Shown: positions 33,004 through 42,207, counted from the first letter of the stretch. The stretch is DNA of 64,000 nt from Clostridium_AD sp050717535 (GCF_050717535.1 NZ_JBOITM010000068.1:83404-147403), one strand, 5' to 3'. The notes: a model not told the origin generated them from the letters alone. Made by a program: numbers and translations.

Positions 33004-34683
33004 TTATTTTAGAACTAATTGTTGAATTGATTTTCCAGGTGGCACAATTGGATATACCCCTTCGTCCTTATCTATTAAACAATCTATAACTATTGGTTTC
33101 ATTCCCATTTTTACAGATTTCAGTACATTTTTTAATTCTTTTTTACTAGTAACTTTAAAACCTTCAATGCCATAAGCCTCTGCAAGTTTTACATAATTTA
33201 CTTCATCCTCAATATCCGTTTCGCAGTATCTTCCGTTACTAAACATTCTTTGCCACTGTCTTACCATTCCTAAGGTATGATTATTCATAATCACAATTAC
33301 TATAGGAAGCTTATACTTTGAAATGGTCTGAAGCTCATTGCAGCTCATTCTAAAACTTCCATCTCCAGTTATTAATAGTACCCTCTTATCTAGATTTCCC
33401 ATTTGACTCCCAATAGCGGCACCTATTCCAAACCCCATAGTTCCAAGGCCACCAGAGGTGATAAATGTTCTTGGTTTAATAAAATTCCAGGACTGTGCGG
33501 TCCACATTTGATGTTGCCCTACATCTGTTGTAACAATAATATCTTCATCAAGAGCTTCATTTAAACATTGAAATACATTTTCATGTGTAAAACTATTTTC
33601 TACCTTAGTAGTATTTTTCAAACTTGCTATACCTATATCCTTTAAGGCTTTTATTTCATCATGCCAAGCCTTTCTATCCTTTTGATTTATATAAGATAAT
33701 AGTGTTTCTAAAATTGCATTCATGTCTCCAACTAAAGATAAATCCACTGTCTTATTTTTATCTATCTCTGTTTCATCAATGTCAATTTGTATGATTTTTG
33801 CTTTTGGCGCAAATTCATCTGCTTTTCCAATTACTCTATCACTAAATCGTGCACCAATGGCTATAATTAAATCACTATTGGTAACTGCTAAATTTGTTTC
33901 TCTAGAGCCGTGCATTCCTACAAGTCCCAGTGACAATGTATGCCCTCTTGGTATTGTACCTAATCCCATCAGTGTATTGGCCACAGGAATATCTCCTGTT
34001 TCTGCGAACTTACATAACGTTATTGAGCCATTAGCTGTTTTTATTCCACCACCAGCATAAATTATAGGTTTTTTTGCACATTGAATCAATTTAGCTGCTT
34101 CTTGTATTTTTTTCATATCTATGAGAAAAGTGGTCTTTTGTCTTTTATCTTCATTTATCATAGGTGAGTATTCTGCTTCACTTGTGAAAACATCCTTTGG
34201 AATATCTATAAGCACAGGGCCTGGTCTCCCACTTTGTGCTATTTCAAAAGCTTTTCTTATTGTATCTGCTAACTTATTTTCATCCTTTACAATAAAGCTA
34301 TGCTTTGTTATAGATAATGTAATCCCCATTATATCTATTTCCTGAAAAGAATCACGTCCAAGAAGACTCCGCGGAACCTGCCCTGTAAAGACAACCATTG
34401 GTATTGAATCCATATAAGCAGTTGCAATTCCAGTAATAGTATTGGTTGCTCCAGGTCCTGAGGTTACAATGCAAACTCCAACCTTTCCTGTTGCTCTGGC
34501 ATACCCATCCGCTGCATGAACTGCTGCCTGTTCATGAGCTGTTCTAATATGTGTAAAATATTCTTGTTCATCATAAAGTGCATCATATAGTGGAATTACA
34601 GATCCACCAGGATATCCAAAAATAATATTTGCGTTCTGCTCTTTCAAACATTCTAATAGAATTTTAGATCCCCTAAGTAGCAT
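33004..34683 (-). CDS. ilvB: Acetolactate synthase, large catalytic subunit
   Basis: A 559-residue ThDP enzyme in three domains. The N-terminal PYR domain has GYPGGSVIPLYDAL and the catalytic Glu51 in TAHEQAAVHAADGYARATG. The middle FAD-binding domain contains VNPxx-like turns and MGSR-type MHGSRETNLA. The C-terminal PP domain has TSGGLGTMGFGIGAAIG and the ThDP motif GDGSFRMSCNELQTI...MNNHTLGM. It condenses two pyruvates, or pyruvate with 2-oxobutyrate, in valine/leucine/isoleucine synthesis. The FAD-dependent biosynthetic type is inferred from the linked ACT-domain subunit and ilvC/ilvD. Confidence 0.95.
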   Translation of the reverse strand: MLLRGSKILLECLKEQNANIIFGYPGGSVIPLYDALYDEQEYFTHIRTAHEQAAVHAADGYARATGKVGVCIVTSGPGATNTITGIATAYMDSIPMVVFTGQVPRSLLGRDSFQEIDIMGITLSITKHSFIVKDENKLADTIRKAFEIAQSGRPGPVLIDIPKDVFTSEAEYSPMINEDKRQKTTFLIDMKKIQEAAKLIQCAKKPIIYAGGGIKTANGSITLCKFAETGDIPVANTLMGLGTIPRGHTLSLGLVGMHGSRETNLAVTNSDLIIAIGARFSDRVIGKADEFAPKAKIIQIDIDETEIDKNKTVDLSLVGDMNAILETLLSYINQKDRKAWHDEIKALKDIGIASLKNTTKVENSFTHENVFQCLNEALDEDIIVTTDVGQHQMWTAQSWNFIKPRTFITSGGLGTMGFGIGAAIGSQMGNLDKRVLLITGDGSFRMSCNELQTISKYKLPIVIVIMNNHTLGMVRQWQRMFSNGRYCETDIEDEVNYVKLAEAYGIEGFKVTSKKELKNVLKSVKMGMKPIVIDCLIDKDEGVYPIVPPGKSIQQLVLK

Positions 34684-34745
34684 TTTATCACCCCCTTTTT
34701 CAGCACATTTTATTTACCTCTATATTATATTTCCTGTCTCCAACC

Positions 34746-36401
34746 TTATTTGCAAACCGCACCTGAGGCAGCTGAAGAAACCATTTTTGCATATCTACCA
34801 ATATATCCTTTGTAGTTATGCACTTTTATTTTTACAACTTTCTTTCTTTCTTCAAGTTCTTCCACTCCTACAAGTAGTTCAAGTTTTCCAGCAGGTATGT
34901 CTATTTCTATTGTATCTCCATCTTTTATAAGTCCAATAGGTCCACCTTCATAAGCTTCAGGAGAGACATGCCCTATTGCAGCTCCTTTTGTTCCTCCTGA
35001 GAATCTACCATCCGTAATAAGGGATACATATTTATCCAGTCCCATTCCCACTAGTGCAGAAGTTGGAGTAAGCATTTCTCTCATGCCGGGTCCCCCTTTA
35101 GGCCCTTCATATCGAATAACCACCGTTTCCCCTCTGCCTATTTTCCCACCTAAAATAGCTTCTACTGCAGCCTCTTCTCCATCAAAAACCCTTGCTATGG
35201 CTTTTGTTTTAAGCATTTCTTTTGCTACTGCAACTCTCTTTACCACTGCACCATCTGGGGCTAAATTTCCTCTAAGAATAGCTATACCACCGGTTTCACT
35301 GTAAGGTGTGCCAATAGAAGCTATTACCTCGCACCCCACTTTTTCTGCCTTTTCTATAAGTTCTCCTTGAGTCTGATTAGTTACAGTTAATGCATCTAAG
35401 TGGATTAAATTTTTCTTACTTAGTTCGTGCATTACAGCCATTACTCCACCAGCTTCATATAAATCTTCTATATGATAAGGTCCTGAAGGACTTAATTTAC
35501 AGAGTGTTGGTGTCTTTGCACTAATTTCGTTAATTTTGTCTAAGTCCATCTTCATATCCAATTCATGTGCTATAGCCGTTAAGTGAAGTACCGTATTAGT
35601 AGAACATCCCAGTGCCATATCCACTGTCAGTGCATTTTCAAAAGCACTTTCACTTAGAATATGCGAAGGTAATATATTTTCCTTCACTAACTCCATAATT
35701 TTTATTCCAGTAGCCTTTGCTATCCTCTTTCTTTCTGCATATACCGCAGGAATAGTTCCATTCCCAGGCAATGCCATTCCTAATACTTCCGTCATACAAT
35801 TCATGGAATTTGCTGTGAACATTCCAGAACAAGAACCACAAGTTGGGCAAGCTTTATTTTCTAATTCCCCTAATTCTTCCTGCGTCATTTTCCCACTACA
35901 TACTGCGCCCACACCTTCAAAAACCGTAATCAAATCTATTTTTTTGCCATTCATTTTACCTGCAAGCATCGGGCCACCGCTAACTATAATTGACGGAATA
36001 TTTAACCTTGCTGCTGCCATGAGCATTGCCGGCACAACTTTATCACAACTTGGAATTAAAACCAATCCATCGAGGCCATGGGCTTTTGCCATAACTTCAA
36101 TACTGTCTGCAATAAGTTCCCTACTCACAAGTGAATATTTCATCCCTTCATGATTCATGGCAAGTCCATCACAAACTGCTATAGTTGGAAACTCAAGTGG
36201 GGTTCCTCCACCAATAAGAACTCCTTTTTTTACTGCTTCTGCAATCTCTCTTAGCCCGATATGTCCTGGAACAATTTCATTAAAAGAATTTACAACACCA
36301 ATAAATGGTCTTTCTATTTCTATATCACTTAAACCTAAAGCTTTTAATAAGGATCTATGAGGAGCTTTAGAAATTCCTTCTTTTATCATTTTGCTATTCA
36401 A
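34746..36401 (-). CDS. ilvD: Dihydroxy-acid dehydratase
   Basis: A 551-residue Fe-S dehydratase of the IlvD/Edd family. Cluster-ligand regions are seen: PSCDKVVPAMLMA, CPTCGSCSGMFTANSMNCM, and earlier AVCDGLAMNHEGM. The C-terminal barrel has GPKGGPGMREML and LITDGRFSGGTKGAAIGHVSPEA. It converts dihydroxyisovalerate and its homologue to 2-oxo acids. The start is a TTG at 36401 behind GGGGGAGAT, 12 bp after ilvC. The last step (ilvE) is represented nearby only by a broken fragment. Confidence 0.95.
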   Translation of the reverse strand: MNSKMIKEGISKAPHRSLLKALGLSDIEIERPFIGVVNSFNEIVPGHIGLREIAEAVKKGVLIGGGTPLEFPTIAVCDGLAMNHEGMKYSLVSRELIADSIEVMAKAHGLDGLVLIPSCDKVVPAMLMAAARLNIPSIIVSGGPMLAGKMNGKKIDLITVFEGVGAVCSGKMTQEELGELENKACPTCGSCSGMFTANSMNCMTEVLGMALPGNGTIPAVYAERKRIAKATGIKIMELVKENILPSHILSESAFENALTVDMALGCSTNTVLHLTAIAHELDMKMDLDKINEISAKTPTLCKLSPSGPYHIEDLYEAGGVMAVMHELSKKNLIHLDALTVTNQTQGELIEKAEKVGCEVIASIGTPYSETGGIAILRGNLAPDGAVVKRVAVAKEMLKTKAIARVFDGEEAAVEAILGGKIGRGETVVIRYEGPKGGPGMREMLTPTSALVGMGLDKYVSLITDGRFSGGTKGAAIGHVSPEAYEGGPIGLIKDGDTIEIDIPAGKLELLVGVEELEERKKVVKIKVHNYKGYIGRYAKMVSSAASGAVCK

Positions 36402-36413
36402 GATTATCTCCCC

Positions 36414-37406
36414 CTATTTTTTAATCCAAGACATCATGCTTCTTAATTCTTTACCTACCCCTACTATTGGATGTTCTAATTCTCTTCTTTTTATAGCATT
36501 AAAGTTTGGCCTGTTAATTTGGTTTTCTACTAACCAATCCCTTGCAAATTCTCCATTTTGTATTTCGGAAAGTACCTTAGCCATTTCCTTTCGTGTATCT
36601 TCATTTATAATTCTTTTACCTACCATGTAATCCCCATATTCAGCAGTATCACTGACACTATATCTCATATTTTCAAATCCACCTTCATATAGTAAATCCA
36701 CAATAAGTTTAAGTTCATGGAGACATTCAAAATAAGCGATTTCTTTCTGGTATCCTGCGTTTGTAAGTGTATCAAAACCTGCTTTAATAAGTTCTGTAAC
36801 CCCTCCACATAAAACTGCCTGTTCACCAAATAAATCTGTTTCAGTTTCCTCCTGAAAAGTTGTTTCAAGTACACCAGCCCTTGTAGCACCAATTCCTTTT
36901 GCATAAGCAAGTGCAAGTTCTTTCCCATTTCCACTATAATCTTGGTATACCGCAATAAGTGCGGGTACTCCTTTTCCCTCTTGGTACACTCTTCTTACTA
37001 AATGTCCTGGTCCCTTTGGTGCTACCATAAATACATCTATATTTGCTGGTGGTGTAATTTGACTAAAGTGAATATTAAACCCATGTGCAAAAACCAATGC
37101 ATCACCCGCTTTTAAATATGGCTCTATACTCTCCTTATAAATTTTACTTTGTAATTCATCTGGAGCAAGTACCATTATTACATCACTGCACTTCGCCGCA
37201 TCGCAAACTTCTAAAACCTCAAGACCTGCTTCCCTTGCCTTATTCCATGATTTACTGCCACTATATAAACCAACAACTACATCTAGTCCACTTTCTTTTA
37301 AATTTAGTGCATGAGCATGCCCTTGACTTCCATACCCTACTATTGCAATCTTCTTGCCTTTCAATAAACCTAGATCTGCTTCACCATCGTAATACATTTT
37401 AGCCAT
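36414..37406 (-). CDS. ilvC: Ketol-acid reductoisomerase
   Basis: A 330-residue class I KARI. The N-terminal Rossmann domain has KKIAIVGYGSQGHAHALNLKESG, followed by GLYSGSKSWNKAREAG, whose serine-rich loop suggests NADPH preference. The knotted helical C-terminal domain has the metal ligands in ETTFQEETETDLFGEQAVLCGG and LIVDLLYEGGFENMRYSVSDTAEYGD. It rearranges and reduces acetolactate or acetohydroxybutyrate using Mg2+. It starts immediately next to the ilvN stop (adjacent codons), so the two are co-translated. Confidence 0.96.
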   Translation of the reverse strand: MAKMYYDGEADLGLLKGKKIAIVGYGSQGHAHALNLKESGLDVVVGLYSGSKSWNKAREAGLEVLEVCDAAKCSDVIMVLAPDELQSKIYKESIEPYLKAGDALVFAHGFNIHFSQITPPANIDVFMVAPKGPGHLVRRVYQEGKGVPALIAVYQDYSGNGKELALAYAKGIGATRAGVLETTFQEETETDLFGEQAVLCGGVTELIKAGFDTLTNAGYQKEIAYFECLHELKLIVDLLYEGGFENMRYSVSDTAEYGDYMVGKRIINEDTRKEMAKVLSEIQNGEFARDWLVENQINRPNFNAIKRRELEHPIVGVGKELRSMMSWIKK

Positions 37407-37652
37407 TTAATTTTCCCCCTTAAATTCTTGAATTTCATATACACTTATAATTTTTCTAAGCTGCATCATTGCTTGTTCTATTCCCAAATTCGCAACTTCT
37501 TCTATTGTTATCCTTAAATCTGAATATCCATTAATTTCGCCTTCTGTCATAATGAGTTCTCTAATTTGAAATTCTTTTCTTCTTAAAGTATTGGTAACTC
37601 TTACTAGCGAATCTATACCATGTTCTACCTTAGCACTTACCGTTCTATACAT
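37407..37652 (-). CDS. ilvN: Acetolactate synthase small subunit, single ACT domain
   Basis: An 81-residue protein consisting of one ACT domain (YRTVSAKVEHGIDSLVRVTNTLRR, then IRELIMTEGE and a final IISVYEIQEF). The usual IlvN/IlvH subunit is about 160 residues with a second C-terminal domain, which is absent here, so this is the short form. It would bind branched-chain amino acids and adjust IlvB activity. The ATG at 37652 follows AAAGGAGATG. A longer in-frame start at 37703 lies inside the T-box terminator and is not plausible. Confidence 0.88.
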   Translation of the reverse strand: MYRTVSAKVEHGIDSLVRVTNTLRRKEFQIRELIMTEGEINGYSDLRITIEEVANLGIEQAMMQLRKIISVYEIQEFKGEN

Positions 37653-37676
37653 TACAACATCTCCTTTTTTGCAAAT

Positions 37677-37734
37677 AAAAAAATCTTCCATTCCTATAAA
37701 CACACATCTAAATATGTTTATAGGGACGAAAGAT
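37677..37734 (-). terminator. Regulated terminator of the ilv T-box leader
   Basis: On the minus strand the arms at 37715-37734 and 37683-37702 pair over 20 bp with one mismatch and run into T7. The 5' arm overlaps the sequence needed for the T-box antiterminator, so the two structures exclude each other. Confidence 0.9.
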
Positions 37735-37735
37735 T

Positions 37736-38074
37736 CGTGGTACCACCCTAGTTCGTAATCTATTAATATAAATCACCTCCTATTTTTGGTCAAAAGAAAT
37801 AAATAAACTTTGAAATCAATTTCCATAACCATAGCCCTATATCGGGGGCAGCCGTCTTCGTTTACTTAATGCGAAACTATTTGTTCTTTTGTGATTAATA
37901 TTGCAAGTTAAAATATGTTTTTGCAATTCATCTTCAAAATAGTTTCAAATTCAACTCAGCAGCTCAAGAGTGATTATTACATATCAGTATCAACACCAAC
38001 TCTCATCAACCGTTGGTTCTCTGTAGTTTAACTGTGATATTTTTCTCTCCATCATCGCTTTACTTATTATATTA
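37736..38074 (-). ncRNA. T-box riboswitch leader of the ilv operon
   Basis: The leader transcribed from the promoter at 38109-38081 contains the conserved T-box AGGGTGGTACCACG (37736-37749), which pairs with uncharged tRNA's acceptor end, plus typical stem I sequences (GATGGAGAG, AGAGAACCAACGGTTGATGAG). The specifier before the conserved ACTC is ATC (37972-37974), reading isoleucine. Uncharged tRNA-Ile would stabilise the antiterminator and switch on ilvN-ilvC-ilvD-ilvB. The specifier was assigned by eye. The alternative CTC (Leu) two bases downstream cannot be fully excluded. Confidence 0.88.
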
Positions 38075-38080
38075 TTTTTT

Positions 38081-38109
38081 ATTATATACACATCTATGCA
38101 ATCTGTCAA
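38081..38109 (-). promoter_or_regulatory. Consensus promoter of the ilv operon
   Basis: A perfect TTGACA (38104-38109) and TATAAT (38081-38086) with a 17-bp spacer on the minus strand. Such a strong promoter fits control by leader termination rather than by initiation. Confidence 0.88.
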
Positions 38110-38420
38110 CCTTAAAATTTCTTATTTTTGAATTTTCTATTTTCCCATTTTTCCCCTTATATTCTTGTTTTACATATTAATCTAAATTTGAACACTTGTC
38201 AAATAATTATTCATATTTTTATTATTTCTTATTAGTATATGAATTTAATTTAAAAATAGAACTCTTTACACTTTTAAATAAACTTAATTTATATTTCCTA
38301 ATTTATTATATGGTTTTATATGGTAATGAATTAAATATATAGTATAATAGTATATATTATTAATATTCTAATAACTGTATTTTGTTCATTTCACTTTGTC
38401 ATTTAAACGTATACAAAAAG
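38110..38420. other. Gene-free A+T-rich spacer between ilv and adk
   Basis: About 310 bp with very low G+C and no ORF, RNA motif or strong repeat that I can support. A TATAAT at 38421-38426 just after it is the likely -10 box of the adenylate kinase gene, but no good -35 box is placed 17 bp before it. Confidence 0.5.
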
Positions 38421-38431
38421 TATAATAAGAA

Positions 38432-38545
38432 AGGTAGGTGAAAATCCTGCAATGTGGCTAATCATTAACCCGTTATGCCACCAATCCATTTAACGAATAG
38501 ATTGCTAGAATTGTTTTTTTACAATTTTAGGTAGCAGGCATTATT
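38432..38545 (+). promoter_or_regulatory. Structured leader of the adenylate kinase gene
   Basis: If transcription starts just after TATAAT at 38421-38426, the RNA begins AGGTAGGTGAAAATCCTGC and can form a GTGGC/GCCAC hairpin enclosed by GCAAT/ATTGC, then a hairpin around TTTTTTT (AATTGT/ACAATT). The CCTGC at 38446-38450 can pair with GCAGG in the ribosome site before the TTG start. A 13-codon ORF (ATG 38452, product MWLIINPLCHQSI) lies within it. It shows no match to a known riboswitch. The GGTGAAAATCC is cobalamin-like but the rest of that fold is missing. Confidence 0.4.
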
Positions 38546-39190
38546 TTGAGAATTATTTTATTAGGTGCTCCTGGAGCTGGAAAAGGTACTCAAGCAAAAC
38601 TAATATGTGAGAAATATAACATAACCCATCTATCAACTGGAGATATTTTTAGAATGAATATTAAAAACAAAACGGCCCTTGGGATACAAGCAAAAGAATA
38701 TATTGATAAAGGGCAGTTAGTCCCTGATGCTTTAACCATTCAAGTAGTGGAAGATAGACTACTAAAAGAGGATTGTAAAAACGGTTTTCTACTAGATGGA
38801 TTCCCAAGAACAGTTTTTCAAGCAGAACAACTGCATAAATTTCTCCAAAGTATTAATAATACCTTGGATATTGTACTTCTAATCGATGTTCCTAACGAAT
38901 TTATACTTGAAAGAAATGTAGGAAGGAGAATATGTTCTTCCTGTGGACGGAGTTATCATATAAAATTTAATCCACCTGAAAAATTAGGTGTCTGTGACTT
39001 TTGCGGTGAAAATTTGATTCAAAGAGATGACGATAATGAAGAAACCGTTAAGGAAAGACTTGCTGTTTATAATAAGCAGACCCATCCTCTAATAGATTAT
39101 TATTGGACTAATCACTGTTTATCTACAGTTGATGGTAGAGATGATATACTTACAGTTTCAAAAAATGTTTTTTCAGCATTAGATACTTAA
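38546..39190 (+). CDS. adk: Adenylate kinase, zinc-lid type, stand-alone copy
   Basis: A 214-residue nucleoside monophosphate kinase. The P-loop is GAPGAGKGTQAK (residues 8-19), the NMP-binding region LSTGDIFR, with DGFPRT and the LID with four cysteines (C130, C133, C150, C153) that bind zinc, as in Gram-positive Adk. It interconverts ATP + AMP and 2 ADP. The start is TTG. The main clostridial adk normally lies in the ribosomal-protein operon, so this copy with its own leader is probably a paralogue. It is flanked by a strong terminator. Confidence 0.93.
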   Translation: MRIILLGAPGAGKGTQAKLICEKYNITHLSTGDIFRMNIKNKTALGIQAKEYIDKGQLVPDALTIQVVEDRLLKEDCKNGFLLDGFPRTVFQAEQLHKFLQSINNTLDIVLLIDVPNEFILERNVGRRICSSCGRSYHIKFNPPEKLGVCDFCGENLIQRDDDNEETVKERLAVYNKQTHPLIDYYWTNHCLSTVDGRDDILTVSKNVFSALDT

Positions 39191-39202
39191 AATATAAAAA
39201 AG

Positions 39203-39239
39203 TCTTCTCAATTTAGTATTCAATTGAGAAGATTTTTTT
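39203..39239. terminator. Bidirectional terminator after adk
   Basis: TCTTCTCAATT/AATTGAGAAGA perfect stem with an 8-nt loop. T7 on the plus side and a T-rich tail on the minus side serve both adk and the convergent gene. Confidence 0.9.
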
Positions 39240-39244
39240 ATATT

Positions 39245-40873
39245 TTATATTAACTTGTCTTGTATTAATATTTTTAAATCCCTGCTCTCCGAGAAATATG
39301 AGTCTAAGGCTAATGACTTTTCCGTATACTTTAGGGCTTTTTTAATTTGGTTTAAATTGTAGGCGCAAACTCCAATTCTATAATAAATTTCAGCACTAGC
39401 ACCATATAATTCACGTGAATATTCAAAGAATCTTAGAGCTTCACTATCGCATGCCATATAACTAAACATGAGGCCTATATAGTATGCTAAATCCCCTTCT
39501 TCACCAATAGGAAAATAGTGATCCCAAACTTTATTCATTACCATAATCAATTCTTCAAAGGGGAAATTCTCCTCGGTATCTATTCTTTCAAGTAATATGT
39601 TATAACACTCCCTAAAAGTTCTTGCATCCCAAACTGTAAACCGAATAAAAGTTAGTATCTGTCTTGTTTCTAAAGAGTCACACTGAGACACTACTGCTTT
39701 TTTCAAAATATAAAAATCATCAGGTCCTATACTTTCAATAATTTCATTATAGGCCATTGTGGTTTCTACAAAATCATGGGGACCGCTTGATAATAAAAAT
39801 AGAGACATATTTATATTTTCATGGTCATAGATACTATGTATTGCTTTTCCACCAAGATTTTTAAAATATTGTTCCAAGCAGTGAAAGTTAACAGTCATAG
39901 AAATACAACCGTGTTTTGATAAAAATGGATGAGAGTTTTCAAGCATTGCTTTTTCATTTTTATAACCTTTATCTGCAGAAATTAAAACTATATCATCATT
40001 AAATAATCTTTTCAATCTTGAAATACAACGCATTGCCATTATCGGCAGTGAAAAAGATGTATCCTCCAAATGATTTTTATAGTGTAAAAGTATCTTATTA
40101 ATATTATCATCTTCATAATAATTATCACCTTGGATTTGCTTGTCTGTATAGTAATAATCTAGTCCAGCCAATATGGATTTGTCCTCAGGGTAAATCTTAA
40201 CTTCTGGAGAAGTTATTGTAATTAAGCCTTCAAAAATTTCTCCCTTGTTTACATAAAAAGTATCTTGAGGGAGGCTGTCAAAAGTATAATTAGCGATTAA
40301 AATCAAAGGATTTTTTAGACTTCCTCTCGCTAAAATCTCACCACTATTTCTTAAATGAAGCTCCTCTGATTTAGTTATATCAAAGGTCGCACAATCAAGT
40401 ATTCCTAAGTCAAAATAAGGCTTTAAAAAACTATGATTCTGCCAATATTCAATATTCTTCTCAGAAAAATCAGTTACAATATATTTAAATTTCAACCCTT
40501 TCAGAGAAGAATTCTCAATTATGTGCAAAAATCTTCTAAGAAAGGTGTATGTAAATCGACCTACCCCAGAAGCAAGTTCCATTATGTATATAGTAGAATT
40601 TTTATCTATATCAGTCCTTGCAGCATAGTCTCGCATATACCCAAATATAATTTTAGCATATAGGTTTGCTATATAGGGATTGGTTGTTATATATTGAGGT
40701 ACAATTCCCAAAGTCCAAGCTTCTGGACCCTGTTTTGCAAAGAAATCATTCTGTAATTTCCATACCATAGATTGTGATAATCGCTTTCCCTCTTCCAGTA
40801 TAGTTGCAGTTTTTTCCTCTGCTACCATCTTAATATTTTTATGCATATTATATTGTTTAGTTTCTTCTGACAA
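39245..40873 (-). CDS. Predicted SAM methyltransferase with TPR-like C-terminus
   Basis: A 542-residue protein. After an N-terminal helix (residues about 1-60), residues about 60-330 look like a class I methyltransferase of the MidA type: IYIMELASGVGRFTYTFLRRF (SAM-binding loop), KYIVTDFSEKNIEYWQNH, and ILIANYTFDSLPQDTFYV, which resembles the MidA post-II segment. The last 100 residues contain helical TPR-like pairs (FFEYSRELYGASAEIYYRIGVCAYNLNQIKKAL, written here only as a region). The start is a TTG at 40873 behind GAGGGGGA. The substrate is unknown, perhaps a protein arginine, as for MidA. Monocistronic. Confidence 0.75.
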   Translation of the reverse strand: MSEETKQYNMHKNIKMVAEEKTATILEEGKRLSQSMVWKLQNDFFAKQGPEAWTLGIVPQYITTNPYIANLYAKIIFGYMRDYAARTDIDKNSTIYIMELASGVGRFTYTFLRRFLHIIENSSLKGLKFKYIVTDFSEKNIEYWQNHSFLKPYFDLGILDCATFDITKSEELHLRNSGEILARGSLKNPLILIANYTFDSLPQDTFYVNKGEIFEGLITITSPEVKIYPEDKSILAGLDYYYTDKQIQGDNYYEDDNINKILLHYKNHLEDTSFSLPIMAMRCISRLKRLFNDDIVLISADKGYKNEKAMLENSHPFLSKHGCISMTVNFHCLEQYFKNLGGKAIHSIYDHENINMSLFLLSSGPHDFVETTMAYNEIIESIGPDDFYILKKAVVSQCDSLETRQILTFIRFTVWDARTFRECYNILLERIDTEENFPFEELIMVMNKVWDHYFPIGEEGDLAYYIGLMFSYMACDSEALRFFEYSRELYGASAEIYYRIGVCAYNLNQIKKALKYTEKSLALDSYFSESRDLKILIQDKLI

Positions 40874-40972
40874 AACAAGTCCCCCTCTAAATATAAAAAT
40901 AAAATCGTTTTCAGCAAATAAATACACGTCAAAATTATTATACTATTAGTACTGAATTATGTACAGGAAACA

Positions 40973-41899
40973 TCATTTCAAATGTCTTAGCTGAATTGCT
41001 TTCAAAGAATGTACACTATTATCTTTAATGATTTGTTTCCGTGCCTTACGAGCAGAACCCAGTAACATAACTGACGTATAGATAGCAATTACAACTACTA
41101 ACCATTTAACAATTGATAGTGGTAGTGATTTAACAATGTATGCAGAAATCAATACTCCAACACATCCAAACAACGTAATAGCTATAGATGCTTTTCTATC
41201 ATATGCTTCATTTTTTACAAATTGAATAGATCCTGCTGGCATAAGAAAAGCACAAGAGCCCATCATTATTGGAAAGGCAGCAAGAGGGTTCATTCCAAGT
41301 GCACAAATTAATGCCATGCAAGGAGCATAAAGACCAACACCAAGCTGCATTAAAGCTCCAAATATAAAATTACAACCAATTGCTATTGCAAGCTTAATTC
41401 CTGTAAGACCACTAGCTGTTCCACCAATTGGCATAAGGTTAAGTAGTCCTGAAAGCATCATAATAGCTACCACAATTAGTGCTAGTCCCATTCCAATTCT
41501 TACTTTCCTTATATTAAATTTTGCAACAATATCCGCTCCTATTATTGCACCTAAAACTGCAGCCATTATCATTGAAATCATTGTTATTTTATCGACTTTT
41601 ATCACCGTTAAAAAAATAATTGCCTCCAAAACTGTAGGGATTGTACATGCCACATTTAAAGTTCCAGGGAGTGTTCTATCATCCGTTAATTCAAAGAATC
41701 TAACTATGGACGTTATAATAGCAAAGCTTCCTACCCCTAAAGCATCAAACAAATTCGCTATAAACCCTATTCCACCAAAAGTAATAAAATTTTTGCTATC
41801 AATTTTTCCATCATCTGCGGCTTTGAGAAAATCGGAAAAATATATAAAAGCAAAGTATGAAGCAAACAAAATAAGTACCCCCAATAATATGTTAACCAT
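40973..41899 (-). CDS. TauE/SafE family membrane permease
   Basis: A 308-residue protein with eight or more hydrophobic segments. The opening region ITFGGIGFIANLFDALGVGSFA and the mirrored second-half region LMQLGVGLYAPCMALICALGMNP are the duplicated glycine-rich motifs of the TauE/SafE (DUF81) family, which export sulfite, sulfoacetate, or other organosulfur or organic anions. No sulfur-metabolism genes adjoin it, so the substrate is open. Monocistronic. Confidence 0.88.
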   Translation of the reverse strand: MVNILLGVLILFASYFAFIYFSDFLKAADDGKIDSKNFITFGGIGFIANLFDALGVGSFAIITSIVRFFELTDDRTLPGTLNVACTIPTVLEAIIFLTVIKVDKITMISMIMAAVLGAIIGADIVAKFNIRKVRIGMGLALIVVAIMMLSGLLNLMPIGGTASGLTGIKLAIAIGCNFIFGALMQLGVGLYAPCMALICALGMNPLAAFPIMMGSCAFLMPAGSIQFVKNEAYDRKASIAITLFGCVGVLISAYIVKSLPLSIVKWLVVVIAIYTSVMLLGSARKARKQIIKDNSVHSLKAIQLRHLK

Positions 41900-42086
41900 A
41901 AAATCCCTCCTACTTATATTAAATTAAATATAATGCATTAGCTTATATAACGTTCTTAATATAAATATATACAAATATTAAAATTTTATGAATATTGTAG
42001 TATTCTACAAGCCAAATATAGAAATATTTGTTTTATTGCTTATTCTGGACGTTGTAAAGAACAAAAAAATAACCTTATTATAAAAG

Positions 42087-42128
42087 CTTTAGCCAGGTGG
42101 ACTCTTTCGCTAATCCACTGGGCTAAAG
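42087..42128 (-). terminator. Hairpin in the gene-free stretch 41900-42207
   Basis: CTTTAGCC...TGGA pairs with TCCA...GGCTAAAG around a 12-nt loop, with a CTTTTATAAT tail on the minus strand. It probably once terminated the leuD/ilvE remnants upstream. The rest of the 308-bp spacer holds nothing else I can support. Confidence 0.6.
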
Positions 42129-42207
42129 TTTCTATAATTTAAGGTTTAAATATTTTATTTACTGTTAAAAAATTTACACAAATTAGTTTATTACCTTATG
42201 CATAATA

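Noticed and set aside
37653..37703. Extended N-terminus for the acetolactate synthase small subunit
   Set aside because: The extra 17 codons lie within the regulated terminator stem and T tract of the T-box leader. The ATG at 37652 has the ribosome site and matches the ACT-domain start.
38432..38500. Cobalamin riboswitch before adk
   Set aside because: Only GGTGAAAATCC resembles the conserved core. The CCGCnACTGT box, the upstream stems and the kissing loop are absent, and the likely transcript start leaves no room for them.
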